NCBI GenBank assembly: GCA_900314985.1
Contig: OMXL01000006.1
Location: forward strand, 28,430-92,429
Source of the DNA: an uncultured Prevotellaceae bacterium
Lineage (GTDB): Bacteria > Bacteroidota > Bacteroidia > Bacteroidales > Bacteroidaceae
Direction: 5' to 3'
Length of the DNA stretch: 64,000 nt
Shown piece after piece: positions 1 to 7,750 of this stretch. Every line of letters begins with the position of its first letter. Positions within the stretch are counted from its first letter, which is position 1. The notes beneath the pieces were generated by a model. That model was not told where the DNA came from, did not search any database, and saw nothing but the letters and a program-made list of their open reading frames with translations. The position numbers and the translations under genes are program-made.

Positions 1-291
1 ACAGAAGTCTGCATCGGGATCAATCTCAGAACTACAGTGTGGACACGTCATCTTGCTGATGGGTTGACCACACTGTGCACAGAACATAGCCTCAGCATCG
101 TTAATGGCTCCACAGAACGGACACTTCTTACCAACAGACTGACGCTGTTGTGTCTGCTGGGCCGCACGCTGGGGAGAAAACAGTTGTTGCGGAGTCAGAG
201 GTTGCTCTGAATCCATCGTTTTATTAAGCACCTGCTGAGGATTTACGGTGCGTTGAAGATCACTTGTCAAAGGGTTGTTTTCGTCTATCAT
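1..291 (-). CDS. Zinc-ribbon protein, C-terminus beyond the window
   Basis: An open frame of 97 codons runs from an ATG at 291 leftward off the window edge. The N-terminal half is polar and rich in Gln, Ser and Pro with no signal peptide. It is followed by CPFCG...CAQCG and then CPHC...DFC, the spaced CxxC pairs of tandem zinc ribbons. This pattern is common in small bacterial zinc-ribbon proteins, which often carry a further domain after the ribbons, but that part is not visible. A promoter with both Bacteroidetes elements lies 40-70 bases upstream. The exact function cannot be given; the zinc-binding role is inferred from the cysteine spacing. Confidence 0.75.
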   Translation of the reverse strand, partial: MIDENNPLTSDLQRTVNPQQVLNKTMDSEQPLTPQQLFSPQRAAQQTQQRQSVGKKCPFCGAINDAEAMFCAQCGQPISKMTCPHCSSEIDPDADFC

Positions 292-329
292 TATGCTGTA
301 GTTATTGCTGTAGTTATAATTGTCAGTTG

Positions 330-359
330 CAAAGATAGTAAAAAAAATATAAACGCAAA
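330..359 (-). promoter_or_regulatory. Bacteroidetes-type promoter for the zinc-ribbon gene
   Basis: On the minus strand TTTG (359-356) is followed after 18 bases by TATCTTTG (337-330). This matches the TTTG-N17/20-TAnnTTTG consensus of the primary sigma factor of Bacteroidetes and is correctly placed for the start codon at 291. Confidence 0.7.
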
Positions 360-360
360 A

Positions 361-392
361 GAAAACCGCCGTAAATTTACATTTACGACGGC
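361..392 (-). terminator. Rho-independent terminator of the ABC-F/M13 operon
   Basis: On the minus strand an 11-bp stem (391-381 with 376-366) containing one U-G wobble closes a short loop and is followed by a T-rich run. It lies just after the stop codon of the M13 peptidase. The wobble pairs only on the minus strand; on the plus strand the same position is a C-A mismatch, so the orientation is clear. Confidence 0.7.
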
Positions 393-419
393 ATTTTTCT
401 TATTTTGGTCTATATCAGA

Positions 420-2447
420 CTACCAAAGAGGCAGGCGTTCGGCCTTTGGCAAGAACATTTTGTCACCTTCTTTGACACCAAAAGCGTCATACCATGCATC
501 CACATGAGGCAGGGCACCATTCACACGCCAGCGACCCAGTGAGTGAGGATCAGACTTCGTGCGATTACGGATTTCAGCCTCCGTGATATTGCCTGCCCAC
601 ACACCAGCATAAGCAATAAAGAAACGCTGTTCGGGTGTCAGGCCGTCAATCGTTGACAGTGGCTTACGCTTTGTAGCCTCCTTGAAGGCAGCATAAGAAA
701 CCTGCAGACCACCATGGTCGGCCAGATTCTCACCAAGCGTCAACTGACCATTGGCATTCAGGTCAGGAAGTACCTTAATCTTTGAGAAGAAATCAGCAAA
801 CTTCTGCGTACGTTCTGTAAAATTCTTTCCGTCTGCTTCCGTCCACCAATCACACAGATTGCCGACCTTGTCGTAGCGACGGCCTTGGTCATCAAACCCA
901 TGGGTCATCTCGTGACCGATTACAACACCAATAGCGCCATAGTTAAAGGCATCGTCAGCCTCTGGATCAAAGAATGGAACTTGCAGAATACCAGCAGGAA
1001 AACAAATTTCGTTCGTGGTAGGATTATAGTATGCATTTACGGTCTGAGGATTCATGAACCAGTCATCACGGTCAACGGGTTTTCCTGCGGTGTGATCTAT
1101 CTGCCAAGCCTGCCAGAAGCGAGCACACTCCTGCATATTCTCATAGTAAGATTTTTTCGCATCAATCTTCAAGTTCGTCAGGTCTGTCCAACGATCAGGA
1201 TAGCCAATCTTTACATAGAAGGTATTCAGCTTCAGCAAGGCATTCACCTTCGTAGAATCGTCCATCCAATCCTGAGCAGCAATACGCTCGCCAAGAGCCA
1301 CGCGCAGGTTCTCCACAAGCGTCTTCATGCGCTCCTTAGAAGAAGCAGGGAAGTACTTCTTTACGTAGATGCGACCAAGGGCCTCACCCATCACGCCCTG
1401 CACCTGATTGGTAGAACGGCGCCACAAGGGATGGTCTTCCTTACGTCCAGACATCACCTTACCATAGAAGTCGAAGTTAGCGGCACGCACAGCATCGTTC
1501 AGATAGCCCGTAGAACCGTCAATCAAGCCCCACTCCATCACGTCGCGATATTCAGCAGCCGTCATTGAGGCAAACAGCTTGTCGGCCACCTCCATAAAGG
1601 CAGGCTGACCCACAATCAGCTCCTGGATATACTGGCTCTTGATGCCCTTCGCATTCATCTGCTTCTCCAGCTGCAGATGTGGATACTTTGCCAGGAAATC
1701 ACTGAGCGTCATTCTATTGTAATTGGCAATAGGATCGCGAAGCTCCGTACGAGACTTAGAGGCTTTAGCCAGTGTCATCTCCACCTTCATCACGTTCTTC
1801 ATCTTCTTCTCAGCAGCACTCTTGCTGAAGCCAAAGAGCTGGAACATGCGGACAATGTGCTTCTTGAAGGCCTCACGAATCTTCACCGTAGCCTCGTCAT
1901 TCTCCAGATAGTAGTCCTTCTGACCAAGTGTCAAGCCACCCTGACGAACCGTCAGGATATTCTTCATGGCATCCATCTCGTCAGCTCCGATGTAGGAACC
2001 AAACAGTTCCGACTCACCATAAGGCATCATCTCCAACTGGATAGCGAAGAGTTGCTCCTTCTTCTTGGCAGCCTCCAGACGCTTAATGAGAGGCATCACG
2101 GGAGCCAATTCCTCTTTCTCTCTGCGTGCAGAGTCCATCGCCAACTTATACAGGTCGCTAAGCTTCTGCTCTACAGTACCAGCAGGATAGGTATTCTCCT
2201 GCAACTCTTTCAAAATACCATTGATGCGCTTGTTGTTATCCTCAGCCAAGCGATCAAAACTGCCGTAGCGTGAATAGGCGGCAGGTAGTGGATTGGCCTT
2301 CATCCAGCCACCACAGGCATACTCATAGAAGTCGTCGGCAGGACGTACAGACTTGTCGAGGTCGTTCAGGTTGATACCCGACTTAAGCTGTGCCGATGCC
2401 GATGCGGTCATCATTGCTAATGCCATCATTACAAATACTTTTTTCAT
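420..2447 (-). CDS. M13 family zinc metallopeptidase (PepO/neprilysin-like), exported
   Basis: A 675-residue protein beginning with a cleavable signal peptide ending near SASAQ (about residue 20). The zinc site is visible: HEMTH at residues 512-516 and ENLAD about 60 residues later (Glu near 573), the HExxH...ExxxD arrangement of the M13/gluzincin family. It is preceded by the typical ICFPAGILQ segment. The length is normal for the family. M13 enzymes cleave short peptides; the signal peptide places this one in the periplasm or at the cell surface. It begins 7 bases after the stop of the upstream ABC-F gene and ends at a terminator, so the two genes are probably cotranscribed. The natural substrate cannot be read from the sequence. 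Confidence 0.93.
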   Translation of the reverse strand: MKKVFVMMALAMMTASASAQLKSGINLNDLDKSVRPADDFYEYACGGWMKANPLPAAYSRYGSFDRLAEDNNKRINGILKELQENTYPAGTVEQKLSDLYKLAMDSARREKEELAPVMPLIKRLEAAKKKEQLFAIQLEMMPYGESELFGSYIGADEMDAMKNILTVRQGGLTLGQKDYYLENDEATVKIREAFKKHIVRMFQLFGFSKSAAEKKMKNVMKVEMTLAKASKSRTELRDPIANYNRMTLSDFLAKYPHLQLEKQMNAKGIKSQYIQELIVGQPAFMEVADKLFASMTAAEYRDVMEWGLIDGSTGYLNDAVRAANFDFYGKVMSGRKEDHPLWRRSTNQVQGVMGEALGRIYVKKYFPASSKERMKTLVENLRVALGERIAAQDWMDDSTKVNALLKLNTFYVKIGYPDRWTDLTNLKIDAKKSYYENMQECARFWQAWQIDHTAGKPVDRDDWFMNPQTVNAYYNPTTNEICFPAGILQVPFFDPEADDAFNYGAIGVVIGHEMTHGFDDQGRRYDKVGNLCDWWTEADGKNFTERTQKFADFFSKIKVLPDLNANGQLTLGENLADHGGLQVSYAAFKEATKRKPLSTIDGLTPEQRFFIAYAGVWAGNITEAEIRNRTKSDPHSLGRWRVNGALPHVDAWYDAFGVKEGDKMFLPKAERLPLW

Positions 2448-2454
2448 AGTTTTA

Positions 2455-4386
2455 TCAATTGATTGTCTCTAATTCTTCCGAAAGACGCTCCCAGCGCTCC
2501 ACCTCCTCATCAAGGGCTTTCTTGGTGGTGGTATATTCTGTAACAAGCGTCATGTCTGCGGCATTCTCAGGAATCATCAGCAGGTCGTCCAACTCCTTCA
2601 GGCGACGCTCCATATCACTGATTTTTCGCTCCGACTCCTCCACAGCCTTCTCAGCCTTGCGCAGGCGCTTCTGCTGCTCTTTATGGGTGGCATAGTCGTT
2701 CTTTGTAGGGTTAATGGGCTTAGTGGGCTTAATGGGCCCATTAGACCCATTCAACCCATTAGACCCATTACTAATCTGCGCCTCATGTTCCTTCCGCAAC
2801 CACTCATAAATGCCACCTAAGTGTTCACGCACTTTGCCGCCACCAAACTCATAGACCTTGCTGACCAAGCCGTCCAGGAATTCACGGTCATGACTAACGA
2901 TGATGGCCGTACCGTCAAATGCACGGATAGCCTCTTTCAGCACATCCTTTGACGGCATATCCAAGTGGTTGGTAGGCTCGTCGAGAATCAAGAGGTTGAC
3001 GGGTTCCAGCAACAGACGAATCATAGCCAGACGACTGCGCTCACCACCACTCAGCACCTTCACCTTTTTGTCGGAGGCCTCGCCACCAAACATAAAGGCG
3101 CCTAATATATCGTTGATTCTCAAGCGTATCTCGCCCTTAGCAACATTATCGATGGTTTGGAATACAGTCAGTTCCTCATCGAGCAACTGCGCCTGGTTCT
3201 GTGCGAAATAGCCTATCTGGATGTTATGTCCTACTTTTAAGTGACCATCGAACGGAATCTCGCCCATGATACACTTCACCAGCGTAGACTTACCCTCACC
3301 GTTCTTACCCACGAAAGCCACCTTCTCACCGCGTTTGATGGTCAGGTTGACGTTCGAGAAGACGGTATGGGCACCATAGTCCTTGCGGACATCCTCGCAG
3401 ATAACGGGATAGTCGCCACTACGCAGACACGGTGGGAACTTCAAGTGCAATGCAGAGTTGTCGACCTCATCAACCTCGATGGGCACAATCTTTTCCAACT
3501 GCTTCACCTTCTGTTGCACCTGTACGGCCTTGGTGGCCTGATAGCGGAAGCGCTCAATAAACTGGCGCATCTCCTGTATTTCTTTCTGCTGATTCTCGTA
3601 GGCTCTGAGCTGCTGTTCACGACGCTCCTTACGCAACACGACATACTCGTCGTATTTCACCTTGTAGTCAATAATCTGGCCACACGAAATCTCCAGCGTG
3701 CGATTGGTAACATTATTGATGAAGGCACGGTCGTGACTGACCAATACCACAGCCTTTGCCGACTGCGCCAACCACTGCTCCAGCCACTGTATAGACTCGA
3801 TGTCCAGATGGTTGGTGGGCTCGTCGAGCAACAGCACATCAGGCTTCTGCAACAGAATCTTCGCCAACTCGATACGCATGCGCCAACCACCAGAGAACTC
3901 GCTAGTGGGACGTTCCAAATCAGAACGTTCAAAGCCCAGACCCATCAAGGTACGCTCCAGCTCTGCCTCGCAGTTCTCTGCACCCATCATCATATAGCGC
4001 TCATGCTCCAGCGTAAACTTCTCGACCAGTGCCAGATAACTCTCGCTCTCGTAGTCGGTACGCTCAGCCAACTGCTGGTTCAGCGCATCCACCTCGGCTT
4101 TCAGCTCCGTCACATTCGAAAAGGCCTTCTGAGCCTCCTGTCGGACGGTGGTATCATCTTGCAGAATCATCACCTGCGGCAGATAGCCTATCGTCGTATC
4201 GTTGGGAATGCTGACCACGCCACCGGTAGGTTTCTGTTGTCCACAGAGTATTTTGAGCAGGGTTGACTTTCCTGCTCCGTTCTTACCCACCAAAGCAATG
4301 CGGTCGCGATCGTTGACCACGAAACTGGCATTGGCAAAGAGTGGCTTTATGCCAAATTCCACGTGTAGTGATTCTACTGATATCAT
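2455..4386 (-). CDS. ABC-F ATPase (Uup/YheS-like) with a repeat-coded linker
   Basis: 643 residues with two ATP-binding cassettes and no membrane segments, as in ABC-F proteins that act on the ribosome. The first cassette has Walker A GKNGAGKST (34-42), signature FSGGWRMR and DEPTNHLD. The second has GKNGEGKST (about 358-366), LSGGERSR and DEPTNHLD. A charged helical linker joins the cassettes, and the protein ends in a coiled coil, as in Uup/YheS-type members. Both ATP sites look intact. Residues about 539-560 are an Asn-Gly-Ser then Lys-Pro repeat encoded by tandem nonamers, placed between cassette 2 and the coiled coil. It is first in a two-gene operon with the M13 peptidase. The subfamily is uncertain. 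Confidence 0.9.
   Translation of the reverse strand: MISVESLHVEFGIKPLFANASFVVNDRDRIALVGKNGAGKSTLLKILCGQQKPTGGVVSIPNDTTIGYLPQVMILQDDTTVRQEAQKAFSNVTELKAEVDALNQQLAERTDYESESYLALVEKFTLEHERYMMMGAENCEAELERTLMGLGFERSDLERPTSEFSGGWRMRIELAKILLQKPDVLLLDEPTNHLDIESIQWLEQWLAQSAKAVVLVSHDRAFINNVTNRTLEISCGQIIDYKVKYDEYVVLRKERREQQLRAYENQQKEIQEMRQFIERFRYQATKAVQVQQKVKQLEKIVPIEVDEVDNSALHLKFPPCLRSGDYPVICEDVRKDYGAHTVFSNVNLTIKRGEKVAFVGKNGEGKSTLVKCIMGEIPFDGHLKVGHNIQIGYFAQNQAQLLDEELTVFQTIDNVAKGEIRLRINDILGAFMFGGEASDKKVKVLSGGERSRLAMIRLLLEPVNLLILDEPTNHLDMPSKDVLKEAIRAFDGTAIIVSHDREFLDGLVSKVYEFGGGKVREHLGGIYEWLRKEHEAQISNGSNGLNGSNGPIKPTKPINPTKNDYATHKEQQKRLRKAEKAVEESERKISDMERRLKELDDLLMIPENAADMTLVTEYTTTKKALDEEVERWERLSEELETIN
2708..2770. 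repeat. In-frame tandem nonamer array, half inverted
   Basis: On the minus strand the coding sequence contains AATGGGTCT-like nonamers (3.5 copies), then the palindrome AATGGGCCCATT, then inverted units CCCATTAAG/CCCACTAAG/CCCATTAAC. The unit length is a multiple of three, so it encodes a three-residue repeat and gain or loss of copies would not shift the frame. The same nonamer word occurs in the manC-gmd gap at 30879. Confidence 0.9.
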
Positions 4387-4414
4387 TTCTCTACCTTATT
4401 CTTTTTTGAACGTG

Positions 4415-4445
4415 CAAAGGTACGAATAAGATAGCGAAATGCAAA
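4415..4445 (-). promoter_or_regulatory. Promoter of the ABC-F/M13 operon
   Basis: Minus-strand TTTG (4445-4442), 19 bases, then TACCTTTG (4422-4415), 29 bases upstream of the ABC-F start codon at 4386. Confidence 0.75.
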
Positions 4446-4474
4446 ATTTATCGGGAATTTTTCTTATATTTATG

Positions 4475-5032
4475 CTATTTTTCGAAGTGCTGGTAGTCTT
4501 TCAGCGAGCGCCATGCCCCACCCCAGCGGAATCCGTGCTGGATGAAAAGGCGATAGCAGAGGTCTTGCTGCGTAATCTTGTATTTGAACGATTTCGAGCG
4601 GTTGACATAGGGCTTACCCGTTGCCGGCTGGATGAGCAGCATGCCATCCTTCTTACGCTTCACACAGGGGTTGTACAGCGGATTGATGTCGATGGCCAAA
4701 CCTTGGGCATGCTTCGACAACTTGGTGCTACCTTCCACCACGCGATAACAGTAGCACGACGTATTGTTGGCACGCATCGAACGCTCGTCGTCGTTACCAT
4801 ATTCCAAGATAGGGCGAATGCGTTCAATAGGATATTTCGCTTGATACAAAGCACTAAATATTTCTTTCAAGTCATTCGCTATCTGCTTATTACAAATGAG
4901 AACACCCTGCTGGGGTTCACCATCGAAATCGACATAGCGAACCGTCAGCGTATCCAGTTTCACCTGCTGAGCATACACGCCTATGCTGCACATTACCAAT
5001 AAGATGACCAACCATATCTTCGTCCTTTTCAT
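4475..5032 (-). CDS. M15 family zinc peptidase (D-Ala-D-Ala carboxypeptidase-like), exported
   Basis: 185 residues with a signal peptide ending near VYAQ (about residue 22). The M15 metal-binding pattern is present: SKHAQGLAIDINP (His and Asp ligands) in the middle, and DYQHFEK close to the C-terminus, which supplies the last His. The family includes VanY-like carboxypeptidases and endolysin-type L-Ala-D-Glu endopeptidases that act on peptidoglycan; this short version matches the M15_4 group. A role in wall trimming in the periplasm is inferred from the family. It appears to be a single-gene unit with its own -7 element, divergent from the sugar-kinase operon across a repeat-dense gap. Confidence 0.85.
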   Translation of the reverse strand: MKRTKIWLVILLVMCSIGVYAQQVKLDTLTVRYVDFDGEPQQGVLICNKQIANDLKEIFSALYQAKYPIERIRPILEYGNDDERSMRANNTSCYCYRVVEGSTKLSKHAQGLAIDINPLYNPCVKRKKDGMLLIQPATGKPYVNRSKSFKYKITQQDLCYRLFIQHGFRWGGAWRSLKDYQHFEK

Positions 5033-5064
5033 ACCCTTTTCGCATTTCGTCTCTATTTCGCATA

Positions 5065-5072
5065 CAAAGATA
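5065..5072 (-). promoter_or_regulatory. -7 promoter element of the M15 peptidase gene
   Basis: Minus-strand TATCTTTG, 33 bases upstream of the start codon at 5032. No clear -33 TTG is seen at the usual spacing. Confidence 0.5.
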
Positions 5073-5128
5073 CAAAATTATTTTGAAACTCGTATACATT
5101 TTCTAAAGAAATCTATTAATACACGAAA

Positions 5129-5290
5129 CCTTACAACCTTACAATCTTACAACCTTACACAGTATGCTTCCCTACGTGGCAATGGTGCTCTAATTATAAT
5201 ATATATTATAATATATATTATAATTAGCATATCTTAGCACTCTTACGGAAACGCACCTTGTAAGAATGTAAGGTTGTAAGATTGTAAGAA
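5129..5290. repeat. Facing octamer arrays flanking an AT palindrome
   Basis: Four octamers of the form YCTTACAA (5129-5160) face four octamers TGTAAGRW (5259-5290). The two sets form a 22-bp perfect inverted repeat (5138-5159 with 5267-5288). Between them lies a perfect 38-bp palindrome made almost only of A and T (5190-5227). The block sits in the 492-base gap between two divergent genes and contains no convincing reading frame. Confidence 0.9.
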
Positions 5291-5311
5291 ATGAGGCGTC
5301 TTCAATGACAA

Positions 5312-5370
5312 CAGTCTAAGCCAGTTACGAGACAGACTAAGCCAGTCGCAAGACAGCCTGATACGCAAGA
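5312..5370. repeat. 21-base tandem repeat
   Basis: Two 21-base units beginning CAGTCTAAGCCAGT and CAGACTAAGCCAGT (5312-5332, 5333-5353) are followed by a partial third unit beginning CAGCCTGATACGCAAGA. There is no spacer variation as in a CRISPR and no coding frame. Confidence 0.85.
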
Positions 5371-5372
5371 TT

Positions 5373-5436
5373 ATTAGCTGTATAATGAGACCGTATCAGC
5401 TGTATAACGAGACCAGATCAGCTATACAAATTATCT
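5373..5436. repeat. 22-base tandem repeat containing the AGCTGTAT word
   Basis: Three units start ATTAGCTGTATAA, ATCAGCTGTATAA and ATCAGCTATACAA at 5373, 5395 and 5417. The core resembles the arms of the terminator hairpins at 39603, 48755 and 61443. The array ends about 20 bases before the -33 element of the sugar-kinase promoter, so it may be in a regulatory position. Confidence 0.8.
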
Positions 5437-5456
5437 AAAAAAAATAGCCGGATTTA

Positions 5457-5488
5457 TTTGGCTATTTGCAAAAAAATGGGTAATTTTG
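5457..5488 (+). promoter_or_regulatory. Promoter of the FGGY kinase operon
   Basis: TTTG (5457-5460), 20 bases, then TAATTTTG (5481-5488). The start codon is 37 bases downstream of the -7 element. Confidence 0.7.
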
Positions 5489-5524
5489 CATTCAAATAAA
5501 TATCACTAAACCAATAAAGTTATT

Positions 5525-7114
5525 ATGACCGCAAAAGAAACCATCGAGGCTGGTAAAGCCATTCTGGGAATCGAATTTGGTTCCACCCGTATCAAGGCCG
5601 TACTCATCGACCAAGACAATAAACCCATCGCACAAGGCTCTTTCGAGTGGGAGAACCAACTCGTAGACGGACTGTGGACCTACAGTATCGACATTATTTG
5701 GAAGGGGCTTCAGGACTGCTATAGCGACCTGCGTCAGGACGTGAAGAAGCAGTACGGCTGCGAGATTGAATCGCTGGCAGCCATTGGTTTCTCGGCCATG
5801 ATGCACGGCTACATGGCTTTCGACGAGAAGCAGCAGATTCTGGTGCCTTTCCGTACATGGCGTAACACGAACACCGGCAAGGCTGCTGCCGAGCTGTCGG
5901 AGCTGTTCAACTATAACATTCCCCTGCGCTGGAGCATCTCACATCTGTACCAGTGCATCCTGAATGGCGACGAACACGTCAAGAACATCAAGTTCCTGAC
6001 CACACTCGCTGGCTACGTTCACTGGCAGGTAACAGGCGAATTCGTGCTGGGCGTAGGCGATGCCTCGGGTATGATTCCCGTTGACCCCGCCACGAAGACC
6101 TATGACGCCACAATGGTGGAGAAATTCGACAAGATTCTCGCTGCTAAAGGTTTGCCCTTTAGACTACTCGACATCCTGCCCAAGTCGCTGAATGCTGGCG
6201 AGAGCGCCGGCGTGCTGACTGCTGAGGGTGCCAAGAAGTTGGACGTCTCTGGTCACCTGAAGGCTGGTGTACCTGTTTGTCCTCCCGAAGGCGACGCAGG
6301 CACCGGCATGGTAGCTACCAATGCCGTCAAGCAGCGCACGGGTAACGTATCAGCAGGTACCTCTTCATTCTCAATGATTGTATTGGAGAAGCCACTGAGC
6401 AAGCCTTACGAGATGATTGACATGGTGACCACGCCTGACGGTAGCCTCGTAGCCATGGTACACTGCAACAACTGTACCTCAGATATCAACGCCTGGGTGG
6501 GTCTGTTCAAGGAATATCAGCAGTTGCTGGGCGTACCCGTGGATATGAACGAGCTGTACGGCAAGCTGTTCAACAAGGCTCTGGAGGGCGATGCCGACTG
6601 TGGAGGTCTGATGGCCTATAACTATGTCAGCGGAGAACCTGTAACAGGTCTGGCCGAAGGTCGTCCCATGTTCGTCCGCTCAGCTAACGACAAGTTCAAT
6701 CTGGCAAACTTTATGCGCAGCCACCTCTATGGTGCCATCGGTGTGCTGAAGATTGGTAACGACATCCTGCTGAAGGAAGAGAAAATCAAGGTGGACCGCA
6801 TCACCGGTCACGGTGGTTACTTCAAGACTGCCGGTGTAGGTCAGCGCATGCTGGCTGCCGCCCTAAACAGCCCCATCAGCGTGATGGAGACCGCTGGTGA
6901 AGGTGGCGCCTGGGGTATCGCTCTGTTGGCAGGCTACCTTATTAACAAGAATGGCAAGAATCTGGCCGACTACCTGGAGCAAGTCGTCTTCGCAGGCAAC
7001 ACGGGCGTTTCTATCGCTCCTACTGCCGAGGATGTCGCAGGTTTCGAGAAATATATCGAGAACTACAAGGCTTGTCTGCCCATCGAGCAGGCTGCTGTTG
7101 ACGCCAAGAAGTAA
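5525..7114 (+). CDS. FGGY-family carbohydrate kinase (xylulokinase or ribulokinase type)
   Basis: 529 residues of the ASKHA fold. The N-terminal phosphate loop reads [15 protein letters not shown] (about 14-28). EGDAGTGM and [12 protein letters not shown] form the central nucleotide-binding region, and ITGHGGYFK with [13 protein letters not shown] are the adenosine and second phosphate motifs near the C-terminus. The family phosphorylates ketoses or polyols with ATP. Bacteroidetes proteins of this type are annotated as xylulokinase, and in arabinose loci as ribulokinase, so the substrate is left open. It is the first gene of an operon whose next start abuts its stop codon. No sugar isomerase or transporter is adjacent to settle the substrate. 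Confidence 0.85.
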   Translation: MTAKETIEAGKAILGIEFGSTRIKAVLIDQDNKPIAQGSFEWENQLVDGLWTYSIDIIWKGLQDCYSDLRQDVKKQYGCEIESLAAIGFSAMMHGYMAFDEKQQILVPFRTWRNTNTGKAAAELSELFNYNIPLRWSISHLYQCILNGDEHVKNIKFLTTLAGYVHWQVTGEFVLGVGDASGMIPVDPATKTYDATMVEKFDKILAAKGLPFRLLDILPKSLNAGESAGVLTAEGAKKLDVSGHLKAGVPVCPPEGDAGTGMVATNAVKQRTGNVSAGTSSFSMIVLEKPLSKPYEMIDMVTTPDGSLVAMVHCNNCTSDINAWVGLFKEYQQLLGVPVDMNELYGKLFNKALEGDADCGGLMAYNYVSGEPVTGLAEGRPMFVRSANDKFNLANFMRSHLYGAIGVLKIGNDILLKEEKIKVDRITGHGGYFKTAGVGQRMLAAALNSPISVMETAGEGGAWGIALLAGYLINKNGKNLADYLEQVVFAGNTGVSIAPTAEDVAGFEKYIENYKACLPIEQAAVDAKK

Positions 7115-7750
7115 GTGGGAAGAACAGGAAACTACAACATTTCGGTGGTCATCGTTGTGCATGATCAGGCCGAAGCACTCGAGCGTAACTTGCCACAGTT
7201 TCTGACTGTGGCAAGTGCTGCGCAGGGTGAGGTCATCATTGTTGACGACTCATCGACCGACGAGACCCCCGACGTACTGAAGCGCCTGAAAGAAGACAAC
7301 GCCCATCTGTACACCACCTTCCTACCCAAGAGCGTAGCCAACAGAAGCCGTCTGCAGTTGGCCCTGAACATCGGCGTCAAGGCGGCGCTGTCCGACCGCA
7401 TCGTTTTTGCTGACATCACTCGCCCACCCCTCGTTAGCGAATGGCTTACAGGACTAACAGAAGGAACCGTGACAGCCGTCTACTGCCGACTGAAGCACGG
7501 CACGCCACAGGTGACGCACCAGTTGTTTGACGACATGGAAGAAGCGGCCAATACCCTGCTCAAGGCCGAGCGACGTGACGGTGACGGTCATCGAGGCCGA
7601 TGGTTTCGCATGCGACGCGGCATGTACGACGCCATTGCCGTCAACAAAGCGCTTACCCTCGATGCTATCAAGCTCTTCGACCAGCGTCTGACCGTTGGCA
7701 AGAAGATGCAATTAGGCATGAGCGTATTCTTCAAAAACATGTTTTCATGA
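7115..7750 (+). CDS. Family 2 glycosyltransferase
   Basis: 211 residues starting at a GTG directly after the kinase stop codon (no gap); no better start lies nearby. The N-terminal GT-A core is clear: ISVVIVVHDQ, then EVIIVDDSSTDETPDV, the nucleotide-binding Asp motif of GT2 enzymes. The expected DxD is weak (FADITRP). The protein is short for GT2 and has no membrane segment, so it is probably cytosolic and acts on a membrane-linked or soluble acceptor. Its stop codon overlaps the next start (ATGA), so it is translationally linked to the next glycosyltransferase-like gene. Donor and acceptor are unknown. Confidence 0.8.
   Translation: MGRTGNYNISVVIVVHDQAEALERNLPQFLTVASAAQGEVIIVDDSSTDETPDVLKRLKEDNAHLYTTFLPKSVANRSRLQLALNIGVKAALSDRIVFADITRPPLVSEWLTGLTEGTVTAVYCRLKHGTPQVTHQLFDDMEEAANTLLKAERRDGDGHRGRWFRMRRGMYDAIAVNKALTLDAIKLFDQRLTVGKKMQLGMSVFFKNMFS

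Noticed and set aside
3241-4266. A 341-codon plus-strand frame opposite the first ABC-F gene
   Set aside because: It mirrors the conserved ABC-F coding sequence, lacks its own promoter and resembles no family.
5138-5288. Invertible promoter controlled by a site-specific recombinase
   Set aside because: The inverted arms are parts of octamer arrays, the spacer has no good promoter, and no invertase gene is in the window. Kept only as a question for read data.
5312-5436. CRISPR array
   Set aside because: Units are contiguous tandem repeats without unique spacers, only two to three copies each, and no cas genes are nearby.
7600-7746. Upstream extension of the GT4-like gene
   Set aside because: It lies within the GT2 gene in another frame; the ATG at 7747 overlapping the GT2 stop codon gives the expected N-terminus.
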